Below are positions 35,778 to 44,197 of a stretch of DNA of 64,000 bases, one piece after another (the stretch's first letter is position 1; every line of letters begins with the position of its first letter). Both the position numbers and the translations under genes were made by a program. The notes under the pieces are model-generated. The model did no database searches and was not told the origin of the DNA. It worked only from the letters and a program-made list of their open reading frames with translations. Origin of the DNA: Sulfuricurvum sp. (GTDB lineage Bacteria; Campylobacterota; Campylobacteria; Campylobacterales; Sulfurimonadaceae); the NCBI GenBank assembly GCA_028714915.1, contig JAQTLL010000002.1, positions 124,001-188,000 on the forward strand, read 5' to 3'.

Positions 35778-36480
35778 GACGGACAAAGCTGAATCCTTCT
35801 TTAAGCAAAATGTTAATTCCTTCGATTACCCCTTCTCGTGTTCCTCCCTCAGGATGATTCATGTGAAAGATAACAATATCACCGCTGTGTGCGCCAGTGA
35901 GCTGTTGAGTAACTTTGGATGCGCTGAAGGTAGCACCTGCATCACCTAGAACTGAAAAGCCGCCGATTTCCATCCCCAGAGTATGAGCAATAGCTACAGC
36001 ATTTTCGTCATAAAAGGCAGTGCCGGCACGAAAAAATTGAGGGCGAATACCTGTGAGTTTTTCTATTTTTTGATTGTTCCCTTCGATTTCGGCGATTACT
36101 TCATCTTCAGAGGCAGTACCATGGATTCCATAAATACTTTTTCCCTCAACAGAGAGAGGTTTATGCGCCGTTCCGTGGTTGGCTATTTCAAATAATGGAT
36201 TAGAGGCAAGGCGGATAAATATTTCTGGATTGCTATCGATCCAGCGGGTATTGATAAAGAGGGTAGCCGGTATGTGGTTAATACTCAAAAATTCGATTAA
36301 TCCGGCATCATATTGAGAGCTTTTTGCACTTCCGCCGCAGGCATCAAAGGTTAAAGCAATTTCTTTTTTATCGCTGTGAAAACGGGTCACAACTCCCGTT
36401 ACATTTTCACCCCATTGGGATGATGGTGTCTGAGCCATGAGGGTCATAATATTAAGCAATAGAGCAAGTAAAATAGGCAT
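35740..36480 (-). CDS. Exported polysaccharide deacetylase (NodB family)
   Basis: Protein of 246 residues with a signal peptide and the NodB fold. T-F-D-A-C-G-G holds the first metal aspartate, N-H-G-T-A-H the two metal histidines; F-R-A-G-T and I-V-I-F-H-M-N also fit. Probably removes N-acetyl groups from peptidoglycan or a surface polysaccharide. It is monocistronic and convergent with the membrane-protein operon. Confidence 0.88.
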   Translation of the reverse strand: MPILLALLLNIMTLMAQTPSSQWGENVTGVVTRFHSDKKEIALTFDACGGSAKSSQYDAGLIEFLSINHIPATLFINTRWIDSNPEIFIRLASNPLFEIANHGTAHKPLSVEGKSIYGIHGTASEDEVIAEIEGNNQKIEKLTGIRPQFFRAGTAFYDENAVAIAHTLGMEIGGFSVLGDAGATFSASKVTQQLTGAHSGDIVIFHMNHPEGGTREGVIEGINILLKEGFSFVRLSDVKYRLVKIP

Positions 36481-36542
36481 AATCTGTCCCTTTAAAGTTG
36501 AGATTGTAGCATGGATAGTTGCTTTTTAGTGCAAGATGGGCG

Positions 36543-36548
36543 TATACT
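36543..36548 (+). promoter_or_regulatory. Probable -10 box
   Basis: TATACT, 36 bases before the gene at 36585, followed by AT-rich sequence and an AGAGGG ribosome site. Confidence 0.45.
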
Positions 36549-36584
36549 GTCAAAATTTAATTTTATAAAGTTAGAGGGTATGAA

Positions 36585-36974
36585 ATGAAAAAGATTGCTT
36601 TCGTTATTGCTAGTATGTTGATGATAACGCAGTTGCAAGCGAATAATAGTGCGAGTAGTGAAATGAGTCATGTTGTCGGCGGATCTGTACTGGCAGGAGG
36701 GATTACGGCTGTCGTAAATAGCTATTATCCGGAATATAAAGAGAACAGAGGGATGATTGGTTTTGAAATCAGCAGTGCGGCTATTATTGTAGAACAAAGT
36801 ATAGAATTTGCCCTTCATGGCAATGCAAAAGGACAGATTTTAGATGCTATTTCTCATATAGCAGGTTCGGCATTTGGAGCATTTGTGACGGATAAATATA
36901 TCTTAGCGCCTGTCATAAACACTTCCCCTCTTGAGGGAAAGTCTGTTGGCTTGACGCTGCAGCATTCTTTTTAA
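36585..36974 (+). CDS. Exported hypothetical protein, 129 residues
   Basis: Not recognised. It has a signal peptide (1-19, ending Q-L-Q-A-N) and a Gly/Ala-rich mature part with two hydrophobic stretches (V-G-G-S-V-L-A-G-G and I-A-G-S-A-F-G-A-F). The C-terminal residue is Phe. It may be a small outer-membrane or periplasmic protein. No partner is evident. Confidence 0.6.
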   Translation: MKKIAFVIASMLMITQLQANNSASSEMSHVVGGSVLAGGITAVVNSYYPEYKENRGMIGFEISSAAIIVEQSIEFALHGNAKGQILDAISHIAGSAFGAFVTDKYILAPVINTSPLEGKSVGLTLQHSF

Positions 36975-36983
36975 AAAAGCTGA

Positions 36984-37139
36984 TTATTCAGTTTTTTCTT
37001 TGACATAACTGGCACTGTCATTAACCTTTTTTTTAGTCCAATCGGTTGCGGAAGTGGTATCTTCTTTGACACCGTGCCATGTTGCTGAACAGCCTGAAAT
37101 GGCAAGCAGTACAAGAGGGAGAAGAAACAGATTTTTCAT
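36984..37139 (-). CDS. Small lipoprotein, entericidin-like
   Basis: Protein of 51 residues. The signal peptide ends in a lipobox, A-I-S-G-C, with Cys17 as the lipid-bearing residue. The mature part is a charged helix of about 34 residues. The size and layout resemble entericidin-type lipoproteins. The Met at 37139 is the sensible start; the open frame extends further upstream without a signal. Its transcription may follow trkA. Confidence 0.65.
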   Translation of the reverse strand: MKNLFLLPLVLLAISGCSATWHGVKEDTTSATDWTKKKVNDSASYVKEKTE

Positions 37140-37209
37140 GATGAAATCCTTTACAATAACAAATATTTTACTATCTGTTATTGTAGCAAAAGAAGAGAAA
37201 CAAAAATGA

Positions 37210-37857
37210 TTAAACTTTTTTACTGAGGGCTTCGACATTGTTGCTGTTTCCCAGAACAACGAGAATATCACCCTTTTCGAGAATATCATCTTTTTCAAAC
37301 GAGGTATGCCATTCACCTTGATGTTTGTAGGCGATCGGTTTAACGTCGAACTCTTCTTCAAATATAGGAGAGAGGATGGATGTCCCTACCCAAAATGGGG
37401 GAAGTGTCATTTTAGCAAGTTTCATTGTGATGGAGAGATCGATTGTCTCATAGTGCATGTTGGTAACAATCTTTTTGACCAGTTTTTTAGCTGATTCCAT
37501 TTCAGGATAGATCACCTTTGCCGCACCTAATTTTGAAAGAATCTGACCGTGTACTTGAGTTATCGCTTTGGCAACGACCGTTTCGATACCAATCTCTTTA
37601 AGCGCCATAACGGTGAGGATACTTGCTTCGAGGTGTTCACCGATACTGACGATGGCAACTTCAGCATCAGCGATTCCTGCTTCGCGCAACGCACGGGGAT
37701 CGGAGGAGTCAAGCATAATGGCATCTTGAACGTATTCGCTAATATCGCGAATTTTGTCCTCATCATTGTCGATGGCGATAACCGTTTCTCCTTGTTGAGC
37801 CAACCCTTTGGCAACATGAAATCCAAATTTTCCTAATCCAATAACTACATACGTCAT
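37210..37857 (-). CDS. trkA: Potassium uptake regulator TrkA/KtrA
   Basis: Cytoplasmic gating subunit of 215 residues. The Rossmann fold (RCK-N) starts V-I-G-L-G-K-F-G and has the acidic V-I-A-I-D-N-D-E; a C-terminal RCK-C domain follows near residue 135. It binds nucleotide and controls TrkH/KtrB. Its start overlaps the trkH stop by four bases. The single RCK unit suits the KtrA type. Confidence 0.93.
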   Translation of the reverse strand: MTYVVIGLGKFGFHVAKGLAQQGETVIAIDNDEDKIRDISEYVQDAIMLDSSDPRALREAGIADAEVAIVSIGEHLEASILTVMALKEIGIETVVAKAITQVHGQILSKLGAAKVIYPEMESAKKLVKKIVTNMHYETIDLSITMKLAKMTLPPFWVGTSILSPIFEEEFDVKPIAYKHQGEWHTSFEKDDILEKGDILVVLGNSNNVEALSKKV

Positions 37858-39152
37858 ATAATAACCTTTCCTTCTGCATATTTAATACGGCTTTGCATCG
37901 CTTTACCCACGAGAACGATGGTAAAGGCAAAAACACCGATCCGTCCCATCAGCATCAAGAGGATGATGTTGGCTTTGCCCAGATCACTAAAGAGGGCACT
38001 GTAACTCAGCACTCCGCCATTTCCCGTTGATACTCCAACGGTAGCAAATGCTGAACATGTTTCAAACAATAATCGGATAAAAGGGAAGCCTTCGCTTTCG
38101 CTCAAAATAACCGTCGAGATCAAAATATAAAACGATGCGATGAAAATAATCGCATACGCTTTGTTGATCTGATAGGCGGAGAGACTGCGTCTAAAAATAT
38201 GAGGATTGTTCTCACCTCGCAGCGTGAACCAAACTCCGATAATGGAGAGTGCGAAGGCAGTGGTTTTGATACCTCCTGCGGTTCCTCCCGGGCTCCCCCC
38301 GATAACCATGAAGATTGTTCCGAAAAAGAGGTCAGAGTCGGTAAATGTCGAAAAATCAACCGTATTGAATCCGGCTGTACGGTAGTTGACGGATGCGAAC
38401 CATGCTGAGAGAATTTTCTCATAAGCATCCATAGATCCCAGTGATTTGGGATTATGCCACTCGAGTGAGAGGATGATTGCCATACTGCCCAGTATCAAAA
38501 ATCCTGTTGTCCATAAAACAAGTTTCGTATGCGTTGAGAGGCGAAGCAGTGATTGTTTGCGGTAGTTGTAAAGCTCTAAGAGGACCAAATATCCCAAACC
38601 GCCGAGGATAATGAGAAAAGGAATGGTGAGATTGATAATAATATCCCTTCGATAGTCCATAAGATTGGTACTAAAAAGAGAAAAACCGGCGTTGTTAAAC
38701 GCAGAGATAGCGTGAAAAAAGCCAAACCAAACAGCATTTCCAATAGGCATATCATTCAAAAAGCGGAGAGTGAGGATGATGCCTCCTGTTGCTTCGATGA
38801 GGATGATGCTGGCAAAAACAATTTTTAAAAATCTGAATATTCCGCTCATACCGGGATGGTTCAACGACTCTTTGAGAATCAAGCGGTCGCGATACCCCAG
38901 TTTTTTACGGCGCATGAGGGCGAAAAAAGTGACTGCCGTCATGTAGCCTAATCCACCGATTTGAATCAATATGAGGATAATAGCCTGACCAAAAGGGGTA
39001 AAGTCGAGAGCCGTATCTTTTACAATAAGTCCTGTTACACATGTGGCAGAAGTAGTGGTAAAAATGGCATCGATGAACGAAAGGTCACCGCGGTGAGAAA
39101 AAGGGAGCATCAAGAGCATCGCACCGACGAAAATGATGGAGACGAAGCTCAT
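37854..39152 (-). CDS. trkH: Potassium transporter TrkH/KtrB
   Basis: Inner-membrane cation channel of the Trk/Ktr family, 432 residues from the ATG at 39152. Selectivity-filter loops include T-C-V-T-G-L and G-G-S-P-G-G-T-A-G-G. The ATG has no ribosome site and cuts into the first helix. An in-frame CTG at 39182 has AAGGA seven bases upstream and restores residues Q-N-Q-D-V-K-I-I-F before the helix, giving 442 residues; it is the more likely start. trkA follows directly, and a diguanylate cyclase gene lies upstream on the same strand. Confidence 0.92.
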   Translation of the reverse strand: MSFVSIIFVGAMLLMLPFSHRGDLSFIDAIFTTTSATCVTGLIVKDTALDFTPFGQAIILILIQIGGLGYMTAVTFFALMRRKKLGYRDRLILKESLNHPGMSGIFRFLKIVFASIILIEATGGIILTLRFLNDMPIGNAVWFGFFHAISAFNNAGFSLFSTNLMDYRRDIIINLTIPFLIILGGLGYLVLLELYNYRKQSLLRLSTHTKLVLWTTGFLILGSMAIILSLEWHNPKSLGSMDAYEKILSAWFASVNYRTAGFNTVDFSTFTDSDLFFGTIFMVIGGSPGGTAGGIKTTAFALSIIGVWFTLRGENNPHIFRRSLSAYQINKAYAIIFIASFYILISTVILSESEGFPFIRLLFETCSAFATVGVSTGNGGVLSYSALFSDLGKANIILLMLMGRIGVFAFTIVLVGKAMQSRIKYAEGKVII

Positions 39153-39264
39153 AAAGATAATTTTAACGTCTTGGTTTTGCAGTGGAGAATCCTTGTGAAT
39201 AATAGTGAACGAAATAATAGAGCGGTTTGGATAAAAAAGATATTAAAAAAGATAATATCCTTTT

Positions 39265-40788
39265 TTACAAATCACACGTAAATTTAAAATTATTTTTGCC
39301 AGATTTTTTTGCTTCATACATAGCATTATCTGCTTGCCGTAACATTTCATCAGCATTGGCGGCACTTTTAGGGAAGATACTTATACCTATACTTGCTCCA
39401 ATAGTAGCAATAGAACCGTTTAAGGAAAATTCTTCATTAAGTGTTTGAATAATATTATTTGCTATCTTAGTTATATTGCTGATGTCTTGAGCACCACATA
39501 GTAATATAATAAACTCATCACCGCCAAGTCTTGCTACCGTATCGCTTTGTCTAATGCAATTCGTAAGTCTTAATGCTGTATTTTTTAACAACAGATCTCC
39601 CATTTCATGTCCATGGTTATCATTAATACTTTTGAAACCATCAAGGTCTAAAAACATAACAGCAACGATTTTATCATTTAGTTTTGCTTTATTAAGAGCT
39701 TGTTCCAATATTTCCATAAGTTGTTTTCTATTTGGTAATCCCGTTAGTGCGTCTATATGAGCTTCTGTTTCCAAATTATCTACAGGACGGATAATATTAT
39801 GGGTTATTCTTAGTGAAGCAATAACTCCAAAAGTAATCAGCATTAATGCTGTAAGAGCGATACTGTTTCTTATGGATTCTAACGGTTTTAGGGCTTCGTC
39901 TTTGTCAATTTTAGCCACCATTCCCCAGTTAGATATTGGAACATATCTCCAAGCCGCAAGGACGTCTACTCCTCTGTAGTCAATAGAAGAACCACTCCCA
40001 TTGTGTTTAGTCGCTCCCATAATAAAAGGTCTGGCTATTGGTCCATCTATTAGAACGCTTTTTTTCATTCCGGCATCCAAGTCGTGCCTAAGCGGATTAA
40101 TAAAAATAACTTTATCGCCCATTTTTTTACCCAGAAGGGTCTCTCCACTGCTCCCAAGCCCTGAATAATCTTGTATCAGATCAAAAAAATTATCAGCACT
40201 AAACTCAGCAACAACGACACCAATTGGCTTATTGTTGTAATCTAAAATGGGGGCAGAAGCAGTAAAAAAATAGCTTTTATTTTTGTCAATGGAGGAACGC
40301 AAGGTGTCTTTTCTGTAAATATTTGAAAAGAATATTTTTGTCTTACCTTCTTCAAATGCCAACTTATGAAACAAAGTAAATTTATTTTCTTTTACTTTTT
40401 TGGCGCTAGCAAGAACACTGCCGTCCAATCTGATTATGTATACTTCATTGATTTCGTGATTAAAAATATATTCATTCAGCTGTTGTTCATATAAACTTTT
40501 TGTTTCCTTGTAGTGAGACGATTGACTGCTTGAGCCAGTAGATATTATATTTACAGTATAGGGTGAGTTTTTAATTGTTTGTATATCATTTTCACTTTCA
40601 TTGTAAAAGTTTTCAATCTGTAATGATTTTAGCTTTGCGATTGCTTCCAAATGAGATAGGTCTGAAGAGATTATTTGATTTTTAATATTGTAGTAGCTGT
40701 ACAAAGCGATAAGAAGCATAGGAACTAAAGCAAAAAGCAAAAAAAGCCACAATAATTTCATTCTTAACAATTTGGCATGTATATTCAT
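39265..40788 (-). CDS. Diguanylate cyclase with dCache-type sensor
   Basis: Membrane-bound cyclic di-GMP synthase of 507 residues. Membrane segments lie at about 12-33 and 305-325 and flank a large periplasmic double-Cache-like domain. The GGDEF domain has G-G-D-E-F at 422-426 and an R-Q-S-D inhibitory site just upstream, so it looks active and feedback-controlled. No HAMP domain is obvious. Its stop is 82 bases from the likely CTG start of trkH, so co-transcription is possible. Confidence 0.92.
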   Translation of the reverse strand: MNIHAKLLRMKLLWLFLLFALVPMLLIALYSYYNIKNQIISSDLSHLEAIAKLKSLQIENFYNESENDIQTIKNSPYTVNIISTGSSSQSSHYKETKSLYEQQLNEYIFNHEINEVYIIRLDGSVLASAKKVKENKFTLFHKLAFEEGKTKIFFSNIYRKDTLRSSIDKNKSYFFTASAPILDYNNKPIGVVVAEFSADNFFDLIQDYSGLGSSGETLLGKKMGDKVIFINPLRHDLDAGMKKSVLIDGPIARPFIMGATKHNGSGSSIDYRGVDVLAAWRYVPISNWGMVAKIDKDEALKPLESIRNSIALTALMLITFGVIASLRITHNIIRPVDNLETEAHIDALTGLPNRKQLMEILEQALNKAKLNDKIVAVMFLDLDGFKSINDNHGHEMGDLLLKNTALRLTNCIRQSDTVARLGGDEFIILLCGAQDISNITKIANNIIQTLNEEFSLNGSIATIGASIGISIFPKSAANADEMLRQADNAMYEAKKSGKNNFKFTCDL

Positions 40789-40887
40789 AACTTTCCCCTT
40801 GGCAAAGTTGAATATTATACAATAGCAATTTGAGAATGCTTCTTTTTTATAAAATCTTTAAGTATTGAAATCCCTATTTTAATCAGG

Positions 40888-40893
40888 TATAAT
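40888..40893 (+). promoter_or_regulatory. Probable -10 box of the AAA ATPase gene
   Basis: TATAAT, 27 bases before the start, followed by an AAAGGA ribosome site. Confidence 0.5.
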
Positions 40894-40920
40894 GGGAGTT
40901 AATTACCATAAAGGACGAAA

Positions 40921-42132
40921 ATGTTCTCAAAATTATTGGTTGAATCAAAAAAATTTATTCTTCGTAACGATCTAGCCTATCAACGATATTTTATAAAAGA
41001 GAAGAAAATTAAGCATCGCCTCACCATTATAGTGGGTCAAAGAGGTGTAGGAAAAACTACCACCATCGCGCAGTATATGAAACAGCACGATGTACTAAAA
41101 TCACTTTATGTCAGTATGGACAGCTTTTTGGTAGGTGAGCTGTCGATGTATGAAATAGCCGAACGCTTTGAGATGGAAGGGGGAAAACTGCTGTGTTTTG
41201 ATGAAATACACAAATACCAAAATTGGTCACAAGAGTTAAAATCTATTTATGATACCTTTCCCGCTTTGCAAATCATAGCCTCCGGAAGCTCGGCTTTGGA
41301 AATCAACAAGGGGAGTCATGACCTAAGCCGTAGAGCCAATGTGCTGAAAATGGTGGGGATGAGTTTAAGGGAGTATATGGAGTTAACGCTAGCGATAAAA
41401 CTCCCAAAATACACCCTCCAAGAGATACTGCAAAACCACGAAGCTATTGCTTTTGATATCGTTAGCAAGTTAGAGAAAATCGATAAAAAGATACTTCCAC
41501 TGTTTCAACGATATTGTAAAGTCGGGTATTATCCCTACAGTTTGAGCATTCAAGACGATGAAATATTCTACGATATGCTTCAACAAAACATCAATGTTTC
41601 CATCTCTGGTGATTTGCTTTTTGTCTATCCCAGTCTCGATGGCAACAGCATCAAAAAACTCAAACTTCTACTGAACATCATCATGGAAAGTGTGCCGTTC
41701 GTCCCCGTGATCGAAAAGTTAAAAAATTCACTGGATATTGGTGATGGAAGAACCTTAAAAGATTATTTTATCAAACTCGAAGATGCAGGTATTTTGCACT
41801 TACTCATGAAGGCCTCGGGCAAGGGGCTTCGAAAACTGGAAAAACCCGAAAAAATATATCTCAGCAATACCAATTTACTCTCAATCACTACTCCGGAAAT
41901 AGGGACAGTGCGTGAAACATTTTTTCTAAATGTCCTAAGTATCTTTTACGCAGTCACCTATCCGCCTAAAGGTGATTTTTTGGTGGACAATGTCTATTTA
42001 TTTGAAATTGGTGGTAAAAATAAAGGATTTACCCAAATAAAAGATATAGAAAACAGTTTTGTGGCGAGTGACGACATTGAAGTGGGGTATAAAAATAAGA
42101 TTCCACTTTGGATTTTTGGATTTTTGTATTAA
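40921..42132 (+). CDS. AAA_14/DUF4143-type ATPase
   Basis: Protein of 403 residues. The N-terminal AAA domain has Walker A G-Q-R-G-V-G-K-T-T (about 39-47) and Walker B L-L-C-F-D-E-I-H-K-Y. A sensor-like S-G-S-S-A-L-E and an R-R-A-N-V loop follow. The C-terminal half resembles DUF4143, common in mobile or host-adapted ATPases of unknown role. It is monocistronic and followed by two tRNA genes on the other strand. No integrase is nearby, so transfer is not shown. Confidence 0.8.
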   Translation: MFSKLLVESKKFILRNDLAYQRYFIKEKKIKHRLTIIVGQRGVGKTTTIAQYMKQHDVLKSLYVSMDSFLVGELSMYEIAERFEMEGGKLLCFDEIHKYQNWSQELKSIYDTFPALQIIASGSSALEINKGSHDLSRRANVLKMVGMSLREYMELTLAIKLPKYTLQEILQNHEAIAFDIVSKLEKIDKKILPLFQRYCKVGYYPYSLSIQDDEIFYDMLQQNINVSISGDLLFVYPSLDGNSIKKLKLLLNIIMESVPFVPVIEKLKNSLDIGDGRTLKDYFIKLEDAGILHLLMKASGKGLRKLEKPEKIYLSNTNLLSITTPEIGTVRETFFLNVLSIFYAVTYPPKGDFLVDNVYLFEIGGKNKGFTQIKDIENSFVASDDIEVGYKNKIPLWIFGFLY

Positions 42133-42219
42133 AGGGACAGTTTTTGTTATCTCATAAAAAAAGTGGAGACCTAATAAAGCTTAAAGTGGTTGAAAGTACG
42201 CTGTGCAGGGAAAGTGTTA

Positions 42220-42294
42220 TGGTGACTCCAAGGGGATTTGAACCCCTATGACCAGAATGAAAATCTGAAATCCTAACCATTAGATGATGGAGCC
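42220..42294 (-). tRNA. tRNA-Glu (TTC)
   Basis: A 75-base cloverleaf. The acceptor stem GGCTCCA pairs with TGGAGTC (one G-T pair), the anticodon is TTC in the loop after CAGAT, and the T-arm is AGGGG TTCAAAT CCCCT. The CCA end is encoded. It lies 19 bases from tRNA-Lys on the same strand. The bases between 42132 and 42220 hold nothing recognisable. Confidence 0.95.
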
Positions 42295-42313
42295 ACTGAA
42301 CAATGGTAAAAAA

Positions 42314-42389
42314 TGGTGTCCCGTGATGGATTCGAACCATCGACCCCTTCATTAAAAGTGAAATGCTCTACCAGCTGAGCTAACGGGAC
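42314..42389 (-). tRNA. tRNA-Lys (TTT)
   Basis: A 76-base cloverleaf. The acceptor stem GTCCCGT pairs perfectly with ACGGGAC, the D-arm contains AGCTCAGCTGGTAGAGC, the anticodon is TTT in CACTTTTAATG, and the T-arm is GATGG TTCGAAT CCATC. CCA is encoded. It is probably transcribed ahead of tRNA-Glu. Confidence 0.96.
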
Positions 42390-42488
42390 AAGAACGCACA
42401 TTATTGCTTGCACAATTTGTGGACGGGAATTATAGCGGTTATAGCCTTTGATGTCAATGGTTTAAGCCATGAAGTATGATTTAATATA

Positions 42489-42749
42489 TTAAAGAGCTTT
42501 TTTAGGAAAAAAATCACAAATATTAACATCTAAAACGTATGCAATTTTGACAAGATGTTCAATATTAAAGTGCTGTTTATTGTGGTAAATTTCTGCAAGA
42601 GAGATTATGGAAAGAGATTTATGTCCAATCGCTTGTGCTAATTTAAGTTGACTGACCCCTTTTTCCATGCGGATTTTTTTGACATTCTGCCCAATTTCTA
42701 TATATGTATTTTCAATGCAATCATCAGGTAAATCAATAATATCTTTCAT
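42489..42749 (-). CDS. XRE-family helix-turn-helix regulator
   Basis: Protein of 86 residues, almost entirely a Cro/C1-type HTH domain. G-Q-N-V-K-K-I-R-M-E-K-G-V-S-Q-L is followed by the recognition helix region S-L-S-I-I-S-L-A-E. There is no sensor domain. Two similar palindromes lie upstream of its start, so it probably regulates itself and perhaps the divergent cyclase. Such small regulators are common in accessory regions, but its base use does not stand out. Confidence 0.85.
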   Translation of the reverse strand: MKDIIDLPDDCIENTYIEIGQNVKKIRMEKGVSQLKLAQAIGHKSLSIISLAEIYHNKQHFNIEHLVKIAYVLDVNICDFFPKKAL

Positions 42750-42757
42750 TCATCCAA

Positions 42758-42773
42758 CTTGCTATAAGAAGTT
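42758..42773. promoter_or_regulatory. Candidate XRE operator, site 1
   Basis: ACTTGCTATAAGAAGT is an imperfect palindrome, nine bases before the XRE start codon. It matches site 2 at 13 of 16 positions. Confidence 0.55.
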
Positions 42774-42805
42774 GTGAAGTTTATTAGGATAGAATTTTTT
42801 CAGCA

Positions 42806-42821
42806 ACTTGTTATAACAAGT
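42806..42821. promoter_or_regulatory. Candidate XRE operator, site 2
   Basis: ACTTGTTATAACAAGT is a perfect 16-base palindrome, centred 48 bases from site 1. The spacing is close to 4.6 helical turns. It lies between the divergent XRE and cyclase genes. Confidence 0.6.
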
Positions 42822-42886
42822 CGTAGATACTTATATTAATTTTTGGTTGTATTGATCATAGAACAATTTAGCATAGCGGAGTTAGA

Positions 42887-43657
42887 GTGAGAAATTTAGT
42901 CGAAGAACATTCCCGTATTACCAATGAAGTTAAAAAAATAATTGAACCTCTAAAAATCGTCTTCCCCGTACAATACAGTAAAATATATTCAGAGATAGCC
43001 CATTCACATGAAATTGATCTTCAGCCTGATCAGCTTCTGACCCGTGAAATGCTCGATGAAAAAATGATACGTCATATCACTACACTATCAGAGTGTACCT
43101 CTGATGCAATTCACGCTATGAAGAATGAAGATCAAGTTTTATTGAATGCAATATTACTAAAAACACAACAGCTCCAAGAAGAGATTCAAGAACTTCGAAA
43201 AATTATCTATGAAGATTCTCTTACACAAAGCTATAATCGAAAATGGTTCGAAGACGAACTTCTTGATATATCTAAATTACGTCTTCGAGATAGTGGAATA
43301 CTCGTGATGATTGATCTGAATAAGTTTAAAGAAATCAATGATACTTATGGTCATATTGTTGGAGATAAAGTACTTTCACTTGTAGCAAATAAACTGCGTG
43401 ATACCGGGGGACGGGTTGTTCGTTATGGAGGAGATGAATTTATTGTTGTGTTTGATCAGACTCTTTCACATGGGCATATAAAAACTAAAATCGAATCGAT
43501 TCTAAGCTACTTTCAAAAAGTCCATTTTAAAGTGGGAGAATACTCGTTTAAAATAGATTTTGCATTTGGAATGTCCTTTTTTACGCATGATGCTGAAGTA
43601 TTGGCGGTCATTGAATCAGCGGATAAAGCAATGTATCGTCATAAACATGGAGTTTAA
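42887..43657 (+). CDS. Soluble diguanylate cyclase (GGDEF)
   Basis: Cytoplasmic protein of 256 residues. A helical N-terminal part of about 100 residues is not recognised; it is followed by a GGDEF domain with G-G-D-E-F at 181-185. The inhibitory R-x-x-D site is replaced by R-D-T-G, so product feedback is probably lost. The start is GTG at 42887. It is divergent from the XRE gene. Confidence 0.85.
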   Translation: MRNLVEEHSRITNEVKKIIEPLKIVFPVQYSKIYSEIAHSHEIDLQPDQLLTREMLDEKMIRHITTLSECTSDAIHAMKNEDQVLLNAILLKTQQLQEEIQELRKIIYEDSLTQSYNRKWFEDELLDISKLRLRDSGILVMIDLNKFKEINDTYGHIVGDKVLSLVANKLRDTGGRVVRYGGDEFIVVFDQTLSHGHIKTKIESILSYFQKVHFKVGEYSFKIDFAFGMSFFTHDAEVLAVIESADKAMYRHKHGV

Positions 43658-43743
43658 CTCAAGATAAATATTTATAACATCGTCCGGCAGTTTGGAATTG
43701 AGTTATGGTAAACTACTCTTATCAATTGAATTTCGAGAGTACG

Positions 43744-44184
43744 ATGAAAACAAAATTTTTTGGTGCAGTATGTTTTATGGTTCTCACTTTTAGCCCATTA
43801 ATATGGGCGATGGATATGGGGAAGATGCAAGAGGATGATAATAGACAATCATTAGGTATCAAGGGAACCATGCAAGGTGCACACCAATTATCCAATATGC
43901 GAGAGCATTTGACAGCGTTGTCCGAAATTGTCAAATATATGAATAGTGACCAATATGATGAAGCATCTAAAATAGCAACAGAGAAACTTGGGTTAACGCT
44001 TGAAAAAAATACAATGTGTGGAAGTTTTAAAAATCAATCGTTTGAGCAAATGGGAGTTCGATTCCACAAATCAGCAGATAATCTTGCCCAAACATTAAAA
44101 ACAAAAGATTCCAAAAAATCTATGCTGGCTTTGGAAAAAGTGATGAACGGATGTGTCCTTTGTCATAGTACCTTTAAACAGTAA
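43744..44184 (+). CDS. Cytochrome c'-like exported protein
   Basis: Periplasmic c-type cytochrome with a single C-terminal haem site C-V-L-C-H (residues 137-141 of 146), the arrangement of class II cytochromes such as cytochrome c'. The helical mature part fits. The frame opens at 43705, but the Met at 43744 begins a clear signal peptide, so it is used. These proteins bind NO or move electrons; which applies here is unknown. First of a run of three small exported proteins before the Bat genes. Confidence 0.8.
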   Translation: MKTKFFGAVCFMVLTFSPLIWAMDMGKMQEDDNRQSLGIKGTMQGAHQLSNMREHLTALSEIVKYMNSDQYDEASKIATEKLGLTLEKNTMCGSFKNQSFEQMGVRFHKSADNLAQTLKTKDSKKSMLALEKVMNGCVLCHSTFKQ

Positions 44185-44197
44185 AAGCAAGAAGAGA

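Noticed and set aside
39153-39245. Frameshift in the N-terminus of trkH
   Set aside because: The correct frame is open through the missing N-terminal residues and has a ribosome site before CTG, so a frameshift is not needed.
40921-42821. Genomic island at the tRNA-Glu/tRNA-Lys pair
   Set aside because: An AAA ATPase and an XRE regulator flank the tRNAs, but there is no integrase, no tRNA-end duplication and no clear shift in base use.
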